Counted from the first letter of the stretch, positions 33,673 to 46,121 are shown. The stretch: DNA of 64,000 bases from Mesostigma viride (GCA_009746045.1 RPFO01000034.1:2311971-2375970); one strand, 5' to 3'. Translations and numbers: made by a program. Notes: a model not told the origin generated them from the letters alone.

Positions 33673-36600
33673 TCATGCCCAAATTAAATCAAAAGTCATC
33701 TTCTTCAGAACTGCTGTCCGAGGGGTTGCTTGCATCAACATCATCTTCTGATGACATAGTGTCATCGGCCCACTAGTGTCGCAATAGTTCACAGCTTTAC
33801 GCTGCCTTCCACTGGCCCTCTTTGCCATAGGGACCTCCTCAATTACAACGGTGGGCTGGCTAGGTCCAGCATCTGTGGGAGCACCACGCTTGCGGCTGCG
33901 CCCTCGAGCAGGTGCCTTGCCAGCGCGGCGCACCACGTCGCCATCACCTACGTCTGCCGCTGCCACCTTCTTCTTCTTCTTGGACCCCTTCTTCTTGCCT
34001 TTCTTCTTGCCACTAGGCGGTGGCATCGGCTCACCCTCCTCAATCACTTCAAACTGCGGCATGGTGGGGAAATCTGCTGCGACGCTGTGATACACATGGT
34101 TACTGAGGGCAGATTGCGCCTGGTGTGCCATGCTCCATGGCAGTTTGGCAGGGATTACCACCATTTCGGGAGCATAGCATTCATCGACGACATACCCAAC
34201 TGAGCTCACTGCACCTGGCAACACAAGGCACGACGACCTGGGGGCCTGTGCGCTGCTGATGACCACCAACCTCTCCTGGGGCAGGTGAGCGACATGAAGG
34301 CGATCAAAAAGCTCCACCTTCAACAACAGCTGCCATTCCCAGCCCCCTCGTGGGTACTCTAACCTGGCCTTCAGAATGTGTGTGATGAAACCAAAGTCTA
34401 CACCGCCCGGGCCATGCACCGCAACTCCCGCATTCTTGTGCCGCTTTCCCTGGGATTGGTCCGCAGCCTCCGTGCGGTAGTTGAACCCGTGTATCCTGAC
34501 TTTGTGGAAAGAATCCGCGTAGCGCTTCACGCCCCCACACGCCGCTACAATGCCTTGCGGCACAAGCGGCGTCAGGTTTAATGATGCCCATGCCAGCACG
34601 TTGAACGTTGTGTCAGCACAGCGATCTCGCCTGCATTCAAACAAACGCACACCGATAACCCAGCAAAGAGTATTATTATTGCAAGTATTGGTTATTAAAA
34701 AAAATAGAACAGATACAACACAGGGCGCTTTTACTGGCTGCAAGATCATGGCACCCGGATGGGTAAAACCAAACAAACTAGATATTAATTACTAGGGCTG
34801 GCTTTGTGACGGTAAAACATGATTGCATGGCTAATCCCAAGGCGCCTTTCAATAGGACTGAATTAAAATAACCAAAGGAGACGGCGTAAGTAGCATTTGC
34901 AAAAAACAAGGCTCACCAGTAGGCCTCGTCGCCATGCATTCGCAGGGTCGCTGTAATCAGCCTTGGGAAGGGCATCTTCTACCAGCAAATCCCTTGCCGC
35001 CGTCATCTCGTCCTCAGAAAACCGGTACCCGTCTTTCACCGTCGGAGCGCTTGCCCAGCTCGATGGTGCGCGACGGATCATTGGTGAGAAGGTCCCACAC
35101 ATAGTGCTTGGTCTTTACCTGCATTGGAAAAAAACATGATAAGCACACCAGGCAAAAATACAGAAGGCATTCAATTTAAAGAGCACTTTCCTTGAAAATG
35201 AGAGTGAGTAGAAACATCAAAGTTTTACACAAGGAGAGTTTCCATGCATGCTGAATGAAATGAGCCATCATTGCTTCATGTAAATGCAGAATTACAAACT
35301 CAAGGTGCTATACAAGTTAACGCCAAGCGCATTGGCGTGATCCTGATTCGGCATATCTCTGCGATTCCAGCGGCACCGGAACGAGTTCATTCCGACAAGT
35401 ATCAAGAAAGTTATGGCGTTCCGACTTCCCGGTCGCGCGCGAGCGCGAGCCGGCTGTTCTTCTAAGTCGGACGTGAATATTTGCCGACGACATATGGGGT
35501 CGACAGTAATTCCTGGGCTGACAGGAATTAGGTGCTGAGACTACGACGGTATTGGATTAATACGTCGTACGCAGGAAATAGGAACCTTAACCTGTGGTCT
35601 GGTGGTACCGCAGGCCTAGTCCTGGACTTCTAGGTACGTGCAGATGCAATAATCACTGTGGTGACTGTACTCTGTGGTCACTGTGCCTGTATGACAGACC
35701 TACTGTATAGGAACTGGGCGCTGTACAGGTAGTGAATACTGTACCGGGAGTGTTATTACTGAGCAGGCCTCCTAGGCTGCTCAGGACTAGCAAAGCACAG
35801 TGCACAAGTATATAAAGAATAGGCCAGTGCCAATTGGGCATCTCTTGCGAGCCCGCCTCACGTGTGTTGCCTTGACTTGGCAAACGCGTGTACAAGCCTC
35901 AAGTGTGTGAGCGCTGTAACATTATCCAATTTTAACAAAGCTCCGTTTCCAACCATATTCACACATTGCTGCATTGCAACCATATCCTTCACATTGCGTT
36001 TCATATAAGAACGTTAACTATACATCATGTACACACACACACAAGAAAGAAGTAAAGACCTTCAAATAAGAAACAACTTACTCCGGTGGCTCGATGCTGG
36101 AAGTAGGATAGCAGCGTCAGCACCTCAAAGTTGACGAAGGACTGGCCCATGGAGTGCTCAACATTGAGTGCAGACATGTGGCCAGAAACTGCTGTGTTCA
36201 TGCATCTCTCACCCCACGCCATGGACCTACCGTCAGGGAGACCGACATTTGAAATCTGCCCCGCCAAGTGTGTCGCTGCGTGAACCGACCTGGACATTTC
36301 GGATGCGGGCAGAACACGCTCAAGTGCAACAATTGACCTCAACATAGCCCTACCTACCTCGTCCAGTTCGTACTGAGTGAAGACCCTACCGCTAAAGATT
36401 GAGTCCCATGCTGCAGACGTTTCCAAAAAGGCAGCTCTTGCGTCTGCGTGCAGGCGGCCTCTAAGCAAAACTGGTAAGCGCTTCGAAAACAATTCTAGCT
36501 TGTCATGAGTCTTGGCCTTTCTTTCTGGCTTGCCATTGGCCAGCAGCCCCACAATATCACCCGGGAAGCAGTCGGGCAGGCTGTCCTTCATTCGGCGCTC

Positions 36601-38927
36601 CAGGGCTGCGTGGGAGACAAAAAAAAAAAAACAGTCAAACCCCACAAGTGTAAGTCGGTGGCAAGTCTTGATGCAACATGGAGAGTGACAAGTCGAACGT
36701 TTACTGTACTGCAATATGCACTGTTCACATTGCACTGAAAATGTGAGAAGAATGCCATCACCATCCACCGACAGTGGCCATGTGTTCAAGGGTGGCCACT
36801 CTGATGAGCCCCACTGAAAACAAGGGAGGTCCTGCACTGAATATGAGTAGGGTGGCAGGCACTGAACTCACTTGAGCACTTCTCAAAGGAAACAAGTCTG
36901 ACCGGGGCTGCTTTCAAAACACGTGCGAAAGGAAAACTGAACCACAACCAGAGAAAGAAACATTGCTAAACTAAATAATTGCACTTGAATCAAATACCTA
37001 GAAAACAGTTGGGAGAAAAAAGCAAACACTCACCAATAACTTCAGCCTTCTCTTGCGAGGTGAGCTGGCAGGGTGGATGCAACCCCCGCCTCCTGGTTGT
37101 TGTCTTGATTGTGCCATCCATGGCAGTGGTGGTTGTCACGGTCTTCTGCATGTGCAGCTCCGGGTTCAGGTTCATCTCCTTCAGCCGATCCCGAATGGCG
37201 TAGGTCAGACCTTCCCCTGGCAGCAGATTTAAGGAAAACAAAGCCATACAAGCGCAAATGCATACCAATGTTAGTAATACTTAGTACACACACTGAACCA
37301 CAGCATGTAATAAATCCTAATGGAATTCTCCTTAAATACAAAATGTTGAAAAGGAAAAAAACAGCGACAAACACTAGTGACACAACACTAGACAGCACCG
37401 CACTTACCGCTAGTGGAATTGGCGACTCGCAAGAGGTTGTTCGCCCCCAGGTGGAACTCGTCGATCAAGTGCCGTTGGAGGAGTTGAGGCCAGTACGGCA
37501 GCCTGCAAAAGGGCTCCGGCTCCCGGCCGTTGTTTCTGCAGTGCTCCACATAGGTTTGCATCGTCATGTCTGCCGGCGCCTCCTTGTCGTTGCCACCGCG
37601 ACGGGGGTCATCAGCTGGCAGCAAGGTCTCATGCCCAAGAAAAACAATGCGCCCTTGGGAAACATAGGTGCCCTTCCAAGCAGGGCCGTGCACAAGGCAG
37701 CCGTCGTACCCGGAGTCTGGCATAGTTACCATCTTACCAAACCCCGGGTAGTCGTGAACAGTAAACAACAGCAGTGCTTGAATCTTTGCCGGGTGGAGCC
37801 CACCATGCTCATCATCATCCAACACATCACAAATGAAAAACCCATCCCACATCTTCACCAGCTCATCTACAATCAGGTCAAGAAAAATGTGCATATTCTT
37901 TGGGGCCTTACCTTTCTTGTTCCCTCCCACCAGAAGCACCATTGGGCAGAAATGTTTGTTAATGAAGACCCATTCAGGCAGGTTCAAGATTGCACAGAAA
38001 CACGGCCAGCTGGAGTGCTGGTCCATGTAGCACCTAGGACATACTCCATCAAAACAAAGCGCTAAAAAAAGGAAGCGTGGGTCAAGCCGAAACTGAGGGA
38101 ACATTCTCTTGACGTGCAGCATCGCTCGGGTATCTGCACGCAATTATACAACAGGGAGGTGGGTAAACGGGATGGCCGAAGTGCGGGCGGCACAACCAAA
38201 TGTTAAAATATGCACCAAAATCACCCCAACATATGCAGCATGAGTTGGGTGAACCGTATACAGCCAGCCAAAAAGCATGTGCAGAAAAGAAATTGACAAG
38301 GACACCTTTTACCTTTAATTCCGTGGACTTTCCGATTTGGGTCTTCTTCATCTTGTTTGTTTTCAGTTTCTCCAGCATATCGTAATGCCTTGGACATCTC
38401 GGGTATCCTAAAAAATCCCCGGAAACGATTTATAAGAGGGAAATATCTAACTTGGCGATGGGCCCTTCTTGTTGTTACTGTCTCTCCATTTCTATCTTCG
38501 TATTGTTCATATCTATTGTTTTTACATACAGGGCAGGTCTGGACTTCTTTTGTTTTGTATATATATTTTTCACAGGGGCACGCGTCACATACACGCATAT
38601 CTAACCCTAAACCCTTCATGACTTTCTTGGCTTCTTTTACACTTTCTGGCAGAGAATTACCGGCTGGCAGAACTTTGCTGATGAAAGTGAATACCTCATC
38701 CGCTAGGGCAGCCGATGCAGAATGCCTGCCGAGTATAGACAAGAGCTCCAACGCGCTAGCTATGGCAGTGTTACTGGATCCTGAATAAAGTGGTGTGTCT
38801 GCTGATATTTTGCCTACTGTAGCTGCGAAGTTTCTGGCAAACGCTTTTGCATCCTCCTCCCCGGTACCAGGCAGATGATCGCCCCCTCCTGTAAAAAATC
38901 ATCTATGCTACAGTTCAAATCCGCCAT
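33673..38927 (-). CDS. TNP2-like CACTA transposase, multi-exon
   Basis: Minus-strand exons inferred: 38927-38313, 38133-37408, 37216-37034, 36605-36082, about 35119-34916 and about 34630-33673, with GT-AG borders. ATG at 38925-38927. The first exon has zinc-ribbon pairs CDACPC and CPVCKNNRY, then RYFPLINRFRGFF, as before the TNP2 catalytic region. The second has FLALCFDGVCPRCYMDQHSSWP, FINKHFCPMVLLVGG and LLFTVHDYPGFGKM, the Transposase_21 pattern. The 36082-36605 exon fits the DUF4218-like region (MSRSVHAATHLAGQI, ERCMNTAVSGHMSAL). The last exon starts with a DUF4216-like block (RHKNAGVAVHGPGG) and ends in a basic, nuclear-localisation-like KKKGKKKGSKKKKK. A one-base frame problem near 38890 and another near 35040 are lesions or small introns I missed. 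Confidence 0.75.
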
Positions 38928-39452
38928 TGTTAGTATTCAGGAATAAATAAGACAGTAAATGTAAAGTCACGGAAGGCCCCGCGTCAGACTTGATGCGAAC
39001 TCGTCGAAGCCACAGCAGACCTCAAAACGAACACGTTGTTTAGGTTGCGCGGTGCTCCCTCTGTCGGTAGGTGCCGTTTGGTGCCGCCGCGTCAATCGCG
39101 CGGACGCGTCAACACACTGCGGCTGACGTCGATGAGTGCCAACCGACGGCTTGGGTCACTTCTCTGCATGGAGAACTTAAGGTAAGTTAAGTTAATGCAG
39201 ACCAGTGGTCGCACGCGTTGGGAACCGGCCAACGGCTCTCCTGCAAGACAAAAAAAAGCGGGATACTGCATGAGTCGTCGGATCGGTGCAGATGGACGGT
39301 CAAGATTTCAAGATGATGTATGCGTTCAATTTGCCGCGTCCACTGAAAGGAGTCGTTGTTGCCATGCATGGAGCCGCACACACAGGCGGCCGACGCATTG
39401 ACCCAGGCTACAACGCATTCAATTTTCTACCCAACGGCGGTTGGGTAGTTAC

Positions 39453-40545
39453 ATGGCAGCAGAGGAGGATGGGCCTTACAAGGCCACAGATGATGAGTGG
39501 CGCTCATTCCGTTTCAACAAGACCAGCGAGGAAGTCCCTTTGCCATTTGTCGCCGAGAGTAGCCGGCTGGCAGTCCTCCGCAGCCAGATAGCGGCGCTAT
39601 CGCGGAGGTACCTTCACATTGGGGAGCCCAAAGCTAAACAAGATCCTACGTTGGTTTCAGCAGTTGTCGATAGACTGCTAAAAATATGCGACTTTTCGGG
39701 GGCATTAGCAAACTCAGCTCATGAGTCAGCAACGCGGAGGTACGAGGAATTGAAGAAAGTAGACCCCGCGAAGGCGGGCAAGGCTCCGGTATTCCAGCCG
39801 GCGCGGAAATTTGTAGCCGCCGAGCTGTCTCGATACTTGTCGAATTCGAAGTACAAGGCAAATAGCGGGAAGCGCGGCATTCGCAACCCGGACGAGGGGG
39901 GTGCCTTGGCCAACCTAACCAACCTGGACACGCCAAAGGTATAGCTAAGCTCTACATTGGACTTATTCCAACTGAATGCTTTTCTTTTAATTTCCCGATG
40001 CAAAGGCAACCGAACTTCATGCATGCAATATTTTCTGATCCGGCACCATTAGTATTGGAGTAAAATGTGTACTTGCCGCTAGCTTCGATGTCATTTATTT
40101 AAACATGATTTAGTTGACTTCCTTGTATGCCTCTTACTTGCAGGTAAACTGGACCGCCTTCGAAGAACAACGTGGTGGGAGGACTGACACTGACGACGCC
40201 GATGACGATACCATGTCATCGGCGTCGTCAGTTGCATCACCATCCAAGGTTAGCTGCACTGCTTTCATTTGGGGGGGAATTATAGGTGTCATGTTTTTGG
40301 CATTTGAAGGTATAGATGTTTATCTGCAAGGGCCTGTTTTTTTTTCCCCTCTTGCATGCATGGATGTGTGGAATTGTATGTTGCTTGGTTTGATTTGCCA
40401 TACACATTTGCTGCATGGATTGTTAGGTGGTGATGAGCTCAAGATCATTGTAGAACGCTTACATCTATGTCAAGGATCTGATTTCTTTTCCTCTTGCATA
40501 TATTGTGTCGGTTTGCTTGATTTCTTGCAGGCACCACGAGAATAA
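39453..40545 (+). CDS. Second CACTA-encoded gene (possible TNPA-like partner)
   Basis: Three exons with phase-0 introns: 39453-39938, 40144-40248 and 40531-40545, giving 201 residues. The start is the first ATG in frame (MAAEEDGPYKATDDEW). The N-terminal two thirds are helical and basic (LAVLRSQIAALSRRYLHIGE, then ATRRYEELKKVDPAKAGKAP and SRYLSNSKYKANSGKRGIRN); the second exon is acidic and Ser-rich. It is transcribed away from the transposase gene, so the promoters lie in 38930-39450. I recognise no family. Position and gene size resemble the accessory DNA-binding protein of CACTA elements, which is inference. Confidence 0.5.
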
Positions 40546-40901
40546 ATTGCAAGCGGTCCCACTTTCAAGTCAGCATGTGACGCCCTGTCGAGCGGCCCGC
40601 TTTGTTAGCTAGCTGCCATATAGTATTTGATGAAAGGCATTGAATGCCGAAGATGTCATAACGCCATAACAGACTGCATGTGTTGAACAGGCATTGAATG
40701 CCGAAGATGTACATAACGCCGTAACAGTGTTGAATAGTTGAATCAACGGGTTCTTGCAGCTGTTAACAATTAAATTATTCAAACATTTAATGAAAAAATC
40801 ATGATTGTTCGTGCTGTTTTGAACAGCGGTTGTTACTGGCACTGCATGCATGTGTCTGCTGCCAGCATATTGTATTATGGCTGTGTTTCTCAGCGCTGTG
40901 T

Positions 40902-41231
40902 TTTCTCACTTTTCTCACTTTTCTCACTTTTCTCACGTCCTGATTTTCTTACTTTTCTCACGTCCTGATTTTCTCACTTTTCTCACGTTTCACACCTCCC
41001 GTTTTTCTCACTTATCTCACGTCCTGTTTTTTTGAGATTTTTCTCACGTTTTTCCCCTTTTTTCACCTTTTTGGGGCAATCTCACCCGGGTGAGATTGCC
41101 CTTTTCTCACCCATTCTCACCCATTTCTCACCCTATTTTCTCACTTTTCTCACCCATTCTCACCCATTTCTCACCCTTTTTCTCACCCATCTCACCCTTT
41201 TTCTCACCTTTTCTCACCCATTCTCAAAGCC
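40902..41231. repeat. CACTA right subterminal repeat array
   Basis: Repeats of TTTTCTCAC, the reverse complement of the left array motif, so both arrays face inward. Confidence 0.8.
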
Positions 41232-41243
41232 GAGTTCCTAGTG

Positions 41244-41460
41244 CACCACTGTGCAGGGCAGGGGTGGCTGGTCCACACACGTTGTGCAGGTGCAACGTGG
41301 ACAGGTCCAGGATGTCATATTCCTGTCACCTGTCATTAGGACTTCAGCCACCACTGTGCAGGGCAGGGGTGGCTGGTCCTCACAGGTTGTGCAGGTGCAA
41401 CATGGACAGTGCAGGGTGCAATAAACCTGCCTACTGTCACTTCTCAGGTTCAATGCAGGT
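41244..41460. repeat. Tandem repeat in C1 3' region
   Basis: Two units of roughly 107 bp starting CACTGTGCAGGGCAGGGGTGG, continuing the repeat seen at 33125-33179. The CACTA element interrupts one unit; the neighbour preserves the empty site. Confidence 0.75.
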
Positions 41461-41847
41461 GACCTGAGCTCAGTTGACCCAGCCTGGCTGGGTGTTTTGT
41501 TTTCTGAGTGGGCGATGATGATGGAACCATATGGAACCTCTTAAACGGTTTACCTTGGCATTTTTACAGTGGCTCTCTTGGCTGGTGATGCACTCCCTGG
41601 ATAGGCAGACAGGCATAGCTATCTCCCTTGTGAGCTCGCGAGGAGGAGGAACTCCCCGGGCATGTTGAGCTAAACTTGATGCCACCAGAAGTATTGCACG
41701 AGTTCTGGGGCCCATCTTTTTCAGTCCAGATGTTGCAGTATGGGTGTCAGTTGCTCAGCACCTCAGTCAGCTTGGAGTCAGTCTCCTAGCTGGGCAGGAT
41801 CAGGCTTGAAGTCGCTAGCCTTCAACCTGAAAGGAAAACATAATGGG
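41461..41847 (+). other. C1 3' non-coding region before the 3' LTR
   Basis: No conserved ORF on either strand. Ends in the purine-rich stretch at 41827-41847. Confidence 0.45.
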
Positions 41848-42308
41848 AGTTAGATGAGATGCTTAGGCTGACACACGGATTTCCGGCCTGCGCGCCGCGT
41901 ATTGCCTACCGCGGCTGAGCGGCCGGGACACCTTAGTACTGTACGGCAGGGCGTACGGTACTGCGGTGTCATGTGGACGGACGTGTAGTGCGTGCCAGAC
42001 TGTTCCTAGGCTCTAGCTTGACCCGCCAAATCCGGTGTAGCCGGGTCTGACGGGCCAAGTGTTAGCTGGTTGCTAGTGACGTGGTCGCATGGCATTGCAG
42101 TGTACAGTTTCCCACTGGTAGGCGCTGCAGGTAGCGCTGCCATAGGCATATAGGCGTAGCACTGGGGAGTGCCGCAGGACCCGAGTTTGCCCAGTTCCAT
42201 CCTGAGCCCTCAAGCTTTCATTACATTCCTTGTATTATTGCTAATACACTCGTCATTCTCATTTCCAGCTTTCGTCAGTTGTCCTACGTCTCACGACGCA
42301 TTCCAACT
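41848..42308 (+). repeat. C1 3' LTR
   Basis: 461 bp, partner of 24937-25398. It is preceded by a purine-rich stretch (GAAAGGAAAACATAATGGG) that could act as polypurine tract and followed by TSD GTAGC. Confidence 0.9.
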
Positions 42309-42313
42309 GTAGC

Positions 42314-42815
42314 CTGGTCAGGTCCTCAGCTAGTACCCTTGGAAGCTCAGAAAATTTTTGTTTACCTGTTTTTGTCACTACTGTGGATGCTCCATCCTCT
42401 GCACCCCTGCGTGTTCGTCCTTTGATGTTTCTAATAAATGGTGGCCTTACCGTTCCTACTACCGTGATACATAGACCCTTTTCTGCATCCTCATGATATC
42501 CTCAATGTTTTTGTCCTCGTAGATAGTGGGGCTGCCAGCTCCTTTGTGAGCGAGGCCCTTGTTAGGAGACTAGGATTAGTATCTATCCCTCATGCCTCTC
42601 ATGTGACTGTGCACTATATATGCTGATGGTCGCACTAGTCACTCTCATGGGACTGTATCCTTACCACTCCTCATTCAGGGTCGCCAGATTAAATTAGAGG
42701 CGACCGTAGGCCCTATAACGATTGTTGATATCTTGTTGGGCTTAGATTGGCATCAAGGCCATAAAATCGCTATTAATTATAACACTATGGTCCTAGGTTC
42801 GATTCCTTGCTGGTA
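42314..42815 (+). pseudogene. Ty3/gypsy aspartic protease of G1
   Basis: Continues G1 after the C1 TSD. FVLVDSGAASSFVSEALVRR (about 42510-42570) has the canonical D-S-G active site, and IVDILLGLDWHQGHKIAIN (about 42720-42780) the hydrophobic-hydrophobic-Gly motif and the typical gypsy ending. An in-frame stop near 42625 breaks it. This canonical protease is a useful contrast to the D-T-[NQ] form of C1, C3 and C4. Confidence 0.8.
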
Positions 42816-43498
42816 GCTTCTAGGCTTTCTTACTTTCTGTGTTCCGCGGAATCTCATATTTGGGCAGCTAGCGTTTTCACATTTGTTGCCTTCTGCCGAG
42901 AACATGACACCATGGTTATAGTATAGCGAAAACACACGCCCTGATCAAGCATGCTGTTTCCGGCCCCACCGTCTAGGTCATCTAGTCGCTCTACACGTAA
43001 GCCAGCCATAATTTCAATGCACAAGGATACACATTTCCATCACCATTCATCTTCATCATCCTGAACGACTCGAACACGCGGACAAGATAACGGCAGGCTC
43101 GAGCTACCATGGTCCGGATTCTCCCGATTTCTTGCCTGCGCTGGTTGTCTCCTTGATAGTAAGCCTCGGGTCGGAGGCTAGCTGTTACCTGGTTCCCTGA
43201 TAGCACCTATTAGTTGCCGGAACGACATTGTAGTAAGGTACAGAATATATCCTTAGTAGATGTAACCCCTATTGAGTTACCCGGTGATCCTCCTGTATGA
43301 CCTATGGCTAGTCATTAATGACCAACAATGAGAATAGATGTTTTATTGCGTATGTTCCTCCGTGCCTTACCAATAAAGTCCGTTACATGTCTATTATTAT
43401 AGATTCCTCTCGGGTCTTTGAAGAAAAGACTCCCTCATACCCTCCTCCTGGTGTGGTTTTCTCCGATGTATCGTATGGGCCCCTCCGAATTATAAGAG
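42816..43498 (+). other. G1 protease-RT linker remnant
   Basis: Degenerate. A short open stretch at 43318-43500 (SRVFEEKTPSYPPPGVVFSD) may be the linker before RT. It runs into the TTAA insertion at 43499. Confidence 0.35.
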
Positions 43499-43513
43499 TT
43501 AAGGGGACGGGAC

Positions 43514-43768
43514 ATGCCCGAATTTTTTGGCGCCAAAAAATTCGCGCCGGTACCTAAGGTCATAAATTTCACGTGCACGGTGCGCGCACCCCTTGCGGAA
43601 GTGGCCATGGCGACTGCGTTCAGGCGAAACTACCACACTAGGGCAGGCGAAATGCAAAAATTTTACTCGAATCTAAAAGACGATGAGTTTATGATGTTAG
43701 TTTGTGGCGGAAATCAGCTGGTTTACAATACCGCTGTTGTTTTTTTATGCCATCGGCATGGGGGGTAA
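43514..43768 (+). CDS. Short ORF at the left end of the TTAA element, unrecognised
   Basis: 84 codons, ATG inside the terminal region, translation begins MPEFFGAKKFAPVPK and includes AMATAFRRNYHTRAGEMQKF. I recognise no family. Overlap with the palindrome and the lack of the matching part in copy 1 leave translation doubtful; it could be a captured exon or chance. Confidence 0.2.
   Translation: MPEFFGAKKFAPVPKVINFTCTVRAPLAEVAMATAFRRNYHTRAGEMQKFYSNLKDDEFMMLVCGGNQLVYNTAVVFLCHRHGG
43519..43544. promoter_or_regulatory. 26-bp perfect palindrome with E2F-type core
   Basis: Half-site CGAATTTTTTGGC followed by its exact reverse complement; the centre TTTTGGCGCCAAAA contains two overlapping E2F consensus sites (TTTSGCGC) in opposite orientation. 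It lies 17 bp inside the transposon end. An S-phase promoter role is inference from the motif. Confidence 0.45.
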
Positions 43769-45819
43769 TCTGAATTTTTTGGTCGCGCGGAATGAAATAG
43801 AATTCATGATAGCGGCTGTAAAATCGCGGTTTTGGGGGTTGTTCTGACCGTGAAGTAGGCGGTTGCATCGAATTCTAAACCGGTTAACCGAGCTGGTGCT
43901 TTTTGCCAGATTTTCGGCCATTATCGGTAAGTAATTGTTCAGACCTGCGCAGTGCGTGTCTGACCTGTCCATGGAATAACGGCTGTTGTTGCGCGCCTGG
44001 GCGAGGGATTAACGAGGGCGAGTTACAGATTTGTCGCGAATGTTATCTGCTATCAGTGCTTTCTTCTATGAGCTCATCGTTCGATTTTTTTTGCCTTCTT
44101 TTTGGGCAGTTTCCGCCAGCTAGCTCGCCGTCGCTTGCCGTTGTGTTGTCGACTACCTGGCAGCTTTAGATTGTTTTCGTTGATGTCGTGATCAGGGCCG
44201 CTTCAGTCGCAGCCTATAGCTCTTCGGGAAGGTATAAGGCATTTCATAAAACGTGTTCTGGCAAGGATGTTGTGCGTATGGACGCTTCTTGTTGTTTGAG
44301 AGTGACGCACCCTCTCTTTGCAGGCCGCAGCGGCATCACAGCGCTCATGCGCTGAAGGGCCGCCAATGGTTTCTTTGCATTTTATCGTGCAGGGATGGAA
44401 GTGTTTTAGTGATGATGATGTTGGAGATATTGCATTTGTGTGACTGCATGTAGATAGCCGGCACCAATGGTTGTTTGAGCTTTCCTTTGTTATGATGATG
44501 TGACAAGACTACAATGTGCTGAGCCAACCATGGTCAATGACATGCATGACTGCATGCAAGCTATATATACCATGTTCCTACTTGGTTCCTTGTTGCCCTC
44601 CATAGTCCCAGTTTGTCATCCATGCCGGGCAGGACAGTTTAGGAGGTGTTGTTGAGCTGATTAGCTTGGTTGGCATCAACCTTACTCTCTAACCTGGGAG
44701 AAACATATGAAATGCTGCTTAGGCATGTTAGGGCTACCATCGTCAAGGCTATGAACATATTTACAAGGCTGGCCATGCTGGAGGGATGATGAAGACATAT
44801 GAGGTGCGTGGCCACCCCTTTGTACATTGTAAACATACTCAGCATGGTTTTGGTGCATGTTGGATGGCATATGAAGTGGCACTGTGGGGTTACTAACTTA
44901 CTGAGTGGTCCTTAGCGCCTTGTCAGGTGGTCATATAGTAGGAAACCCATCAACTTGAGTAGTTCTTGTCACAATGACCCCCCACGTTGAGCATGCGTTG
45001 CCGTCAGCGTGCAAGAGTTAATTATGTGTGCTTTGGTCAGTTTGCAGATGTCTTTGATGAAAAAGGAGGTGCTAGTGTGGCTGAATGGTTACTATAATTT
45101 CCTTGTATAGTGTCTACATGGGTGGCCGTCTTGGAATGGTTGTAACTTGGGCAGCTCTTGTCAGAACGTCGTCAAACCTTGAACATAGGAGGTGCAGTGG
45201 ACTCCTACTGTACCATATGTGCAGAGGATGGTTGTATGCGGTTTGGCCAGTTTTCACGTGGCTTAGATGTATAAAGGGGTGTTAGTGTGGTTAAATACTA
45301 GCTAAAACCTCCGTCAGCGTCATCACAGGTGGTGATCTAGGAATATCAATCAAATAGGGCTGCGCTTGTCAGAATGACCTGAAAATTTTGGGCTGCATGT
45401 CCCCCAACCTCTAGTATTTGGGAATATATGATTTGGCATTATTCCATGTGTTTATGATTTGATTTATTTTTTTTAATTAAAAAAGTACCCTTTTTGCGGG
45501 AAAATCCATCAATGTGTCTAAACGTGATTATTCTGGGCTCAAAATTAGGCAGACTTTCTTAAAAGTCAGGGAACTATATGGGAATATGTGATTTGGTCCC
45601 AATATGTTTGCCCACTGCCCTAGGAAAAATGTGACTAAAATAGCGTCTTTTCTATTTTTAGCGCGTTACCGGTGTATGGTGGGGGCTAGTACCCCCCCCA
45701 AGTGGCTGGAAAATATTTTTTAAATCATATTTATGGTCCCCAATCATCTTTGGATTTTTAGCACATGCATAGGTATGGTTTCCAGAAAAGTGCCCTTTAG
45801 GCATGTCCCCTCCCCTTAA

Positions 45820-46121
45820 AACAAATACTTGTGTCGTCATTAGAAGCAGGTTCAATGGATCCTAGTAATTCCCCATATTCTACCAGTGTTTTGCTAGTCC
45901 CTCTGCCCAATGGAAAATTTAGCCTAGTTACAGACTATTGTAAAGTTGATTATGATAATAGCCGTGCAAAATACTACGCAGACATCACTTCCTCATGGTC
46001 TAGTATTTTCCTTTCTTGGGCTGATGCACGTACTGTGATTAATAACCCCTCCGTTTACGTGATTAGGTATAAGAAGTTTCACCTCTTTGAAGAAGCACAG
46101 CAGTTCTGTCTTTGGTATTAA
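45820..46121 (+). pseudogene. Ty3/gypsy reverse transcriptase fragment of G1
   Basis: Right of the TTAA element: LEAGSMDPSNSPYSTSVLLV then PLPNGKFSLVTDYCKVD, matching the gypsy RT start (G-x-I-x-P-S-x-SP-Y...DYR). The palm with the catalytic Asp box is not found downstream, so most of RT is deleted or replaced. Confidence 0.75.

Larger units (their letters stand above)
33180..41243 (-). mobile_element. CACTA (En/Spm) DNA transposon
   Basis: 8064-bp element with perfect 12-bp inverted termini CACTAGGAACTC (33180-33191) and GAGTTCCTAGTG (41232-41243). Subterminal arrays of GTGAGAAAA-type motifs lie at 33196-33540 and, inverted, at 40902-41230. It carries a TNP2-like transposase gene (minus strand) and a divergent small gene (plus strand). 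An uninterrupted copy of the target (ACTTCAGCCA|CCACTG) in the adjacent tandem repeat at 41341-41356 shows that only CA was duplicated, or a 3-bp TSD with one change. It is inserted in the 3' region of C1. Confidence 0.92.
43503..45815. mobile_element. Non-autonomous TTAA-target (piggyBac-like) DNA element, copy 2, complete
   Basis: 2313 bp flanked by TTAA (43499-43502 and 45816-45819). Left end GGGGACGGGACATGCC and right end GGCATGTCCCCTCCCC are inverted repeats with one mismatch. It lies inside G1, between the protease-RT linker and RT (DPSNSPYSTSVLLV begins within 45 bp of the right end). 44203-45815 matches 1-1586. The left 700 bp, not covered by copy 1, contains an E2F-like palindrome and a short ORF. 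No transposase is present. Confidence 0.8.

Noticed and set aside
36025..36837. Separate host genes on the minus strand at 33.7-38.9 kb
   Set aside because: Exons share the TNP2/DUF4218/DUF4216 order and lie between CACTA termini, so they belong to the transposon.
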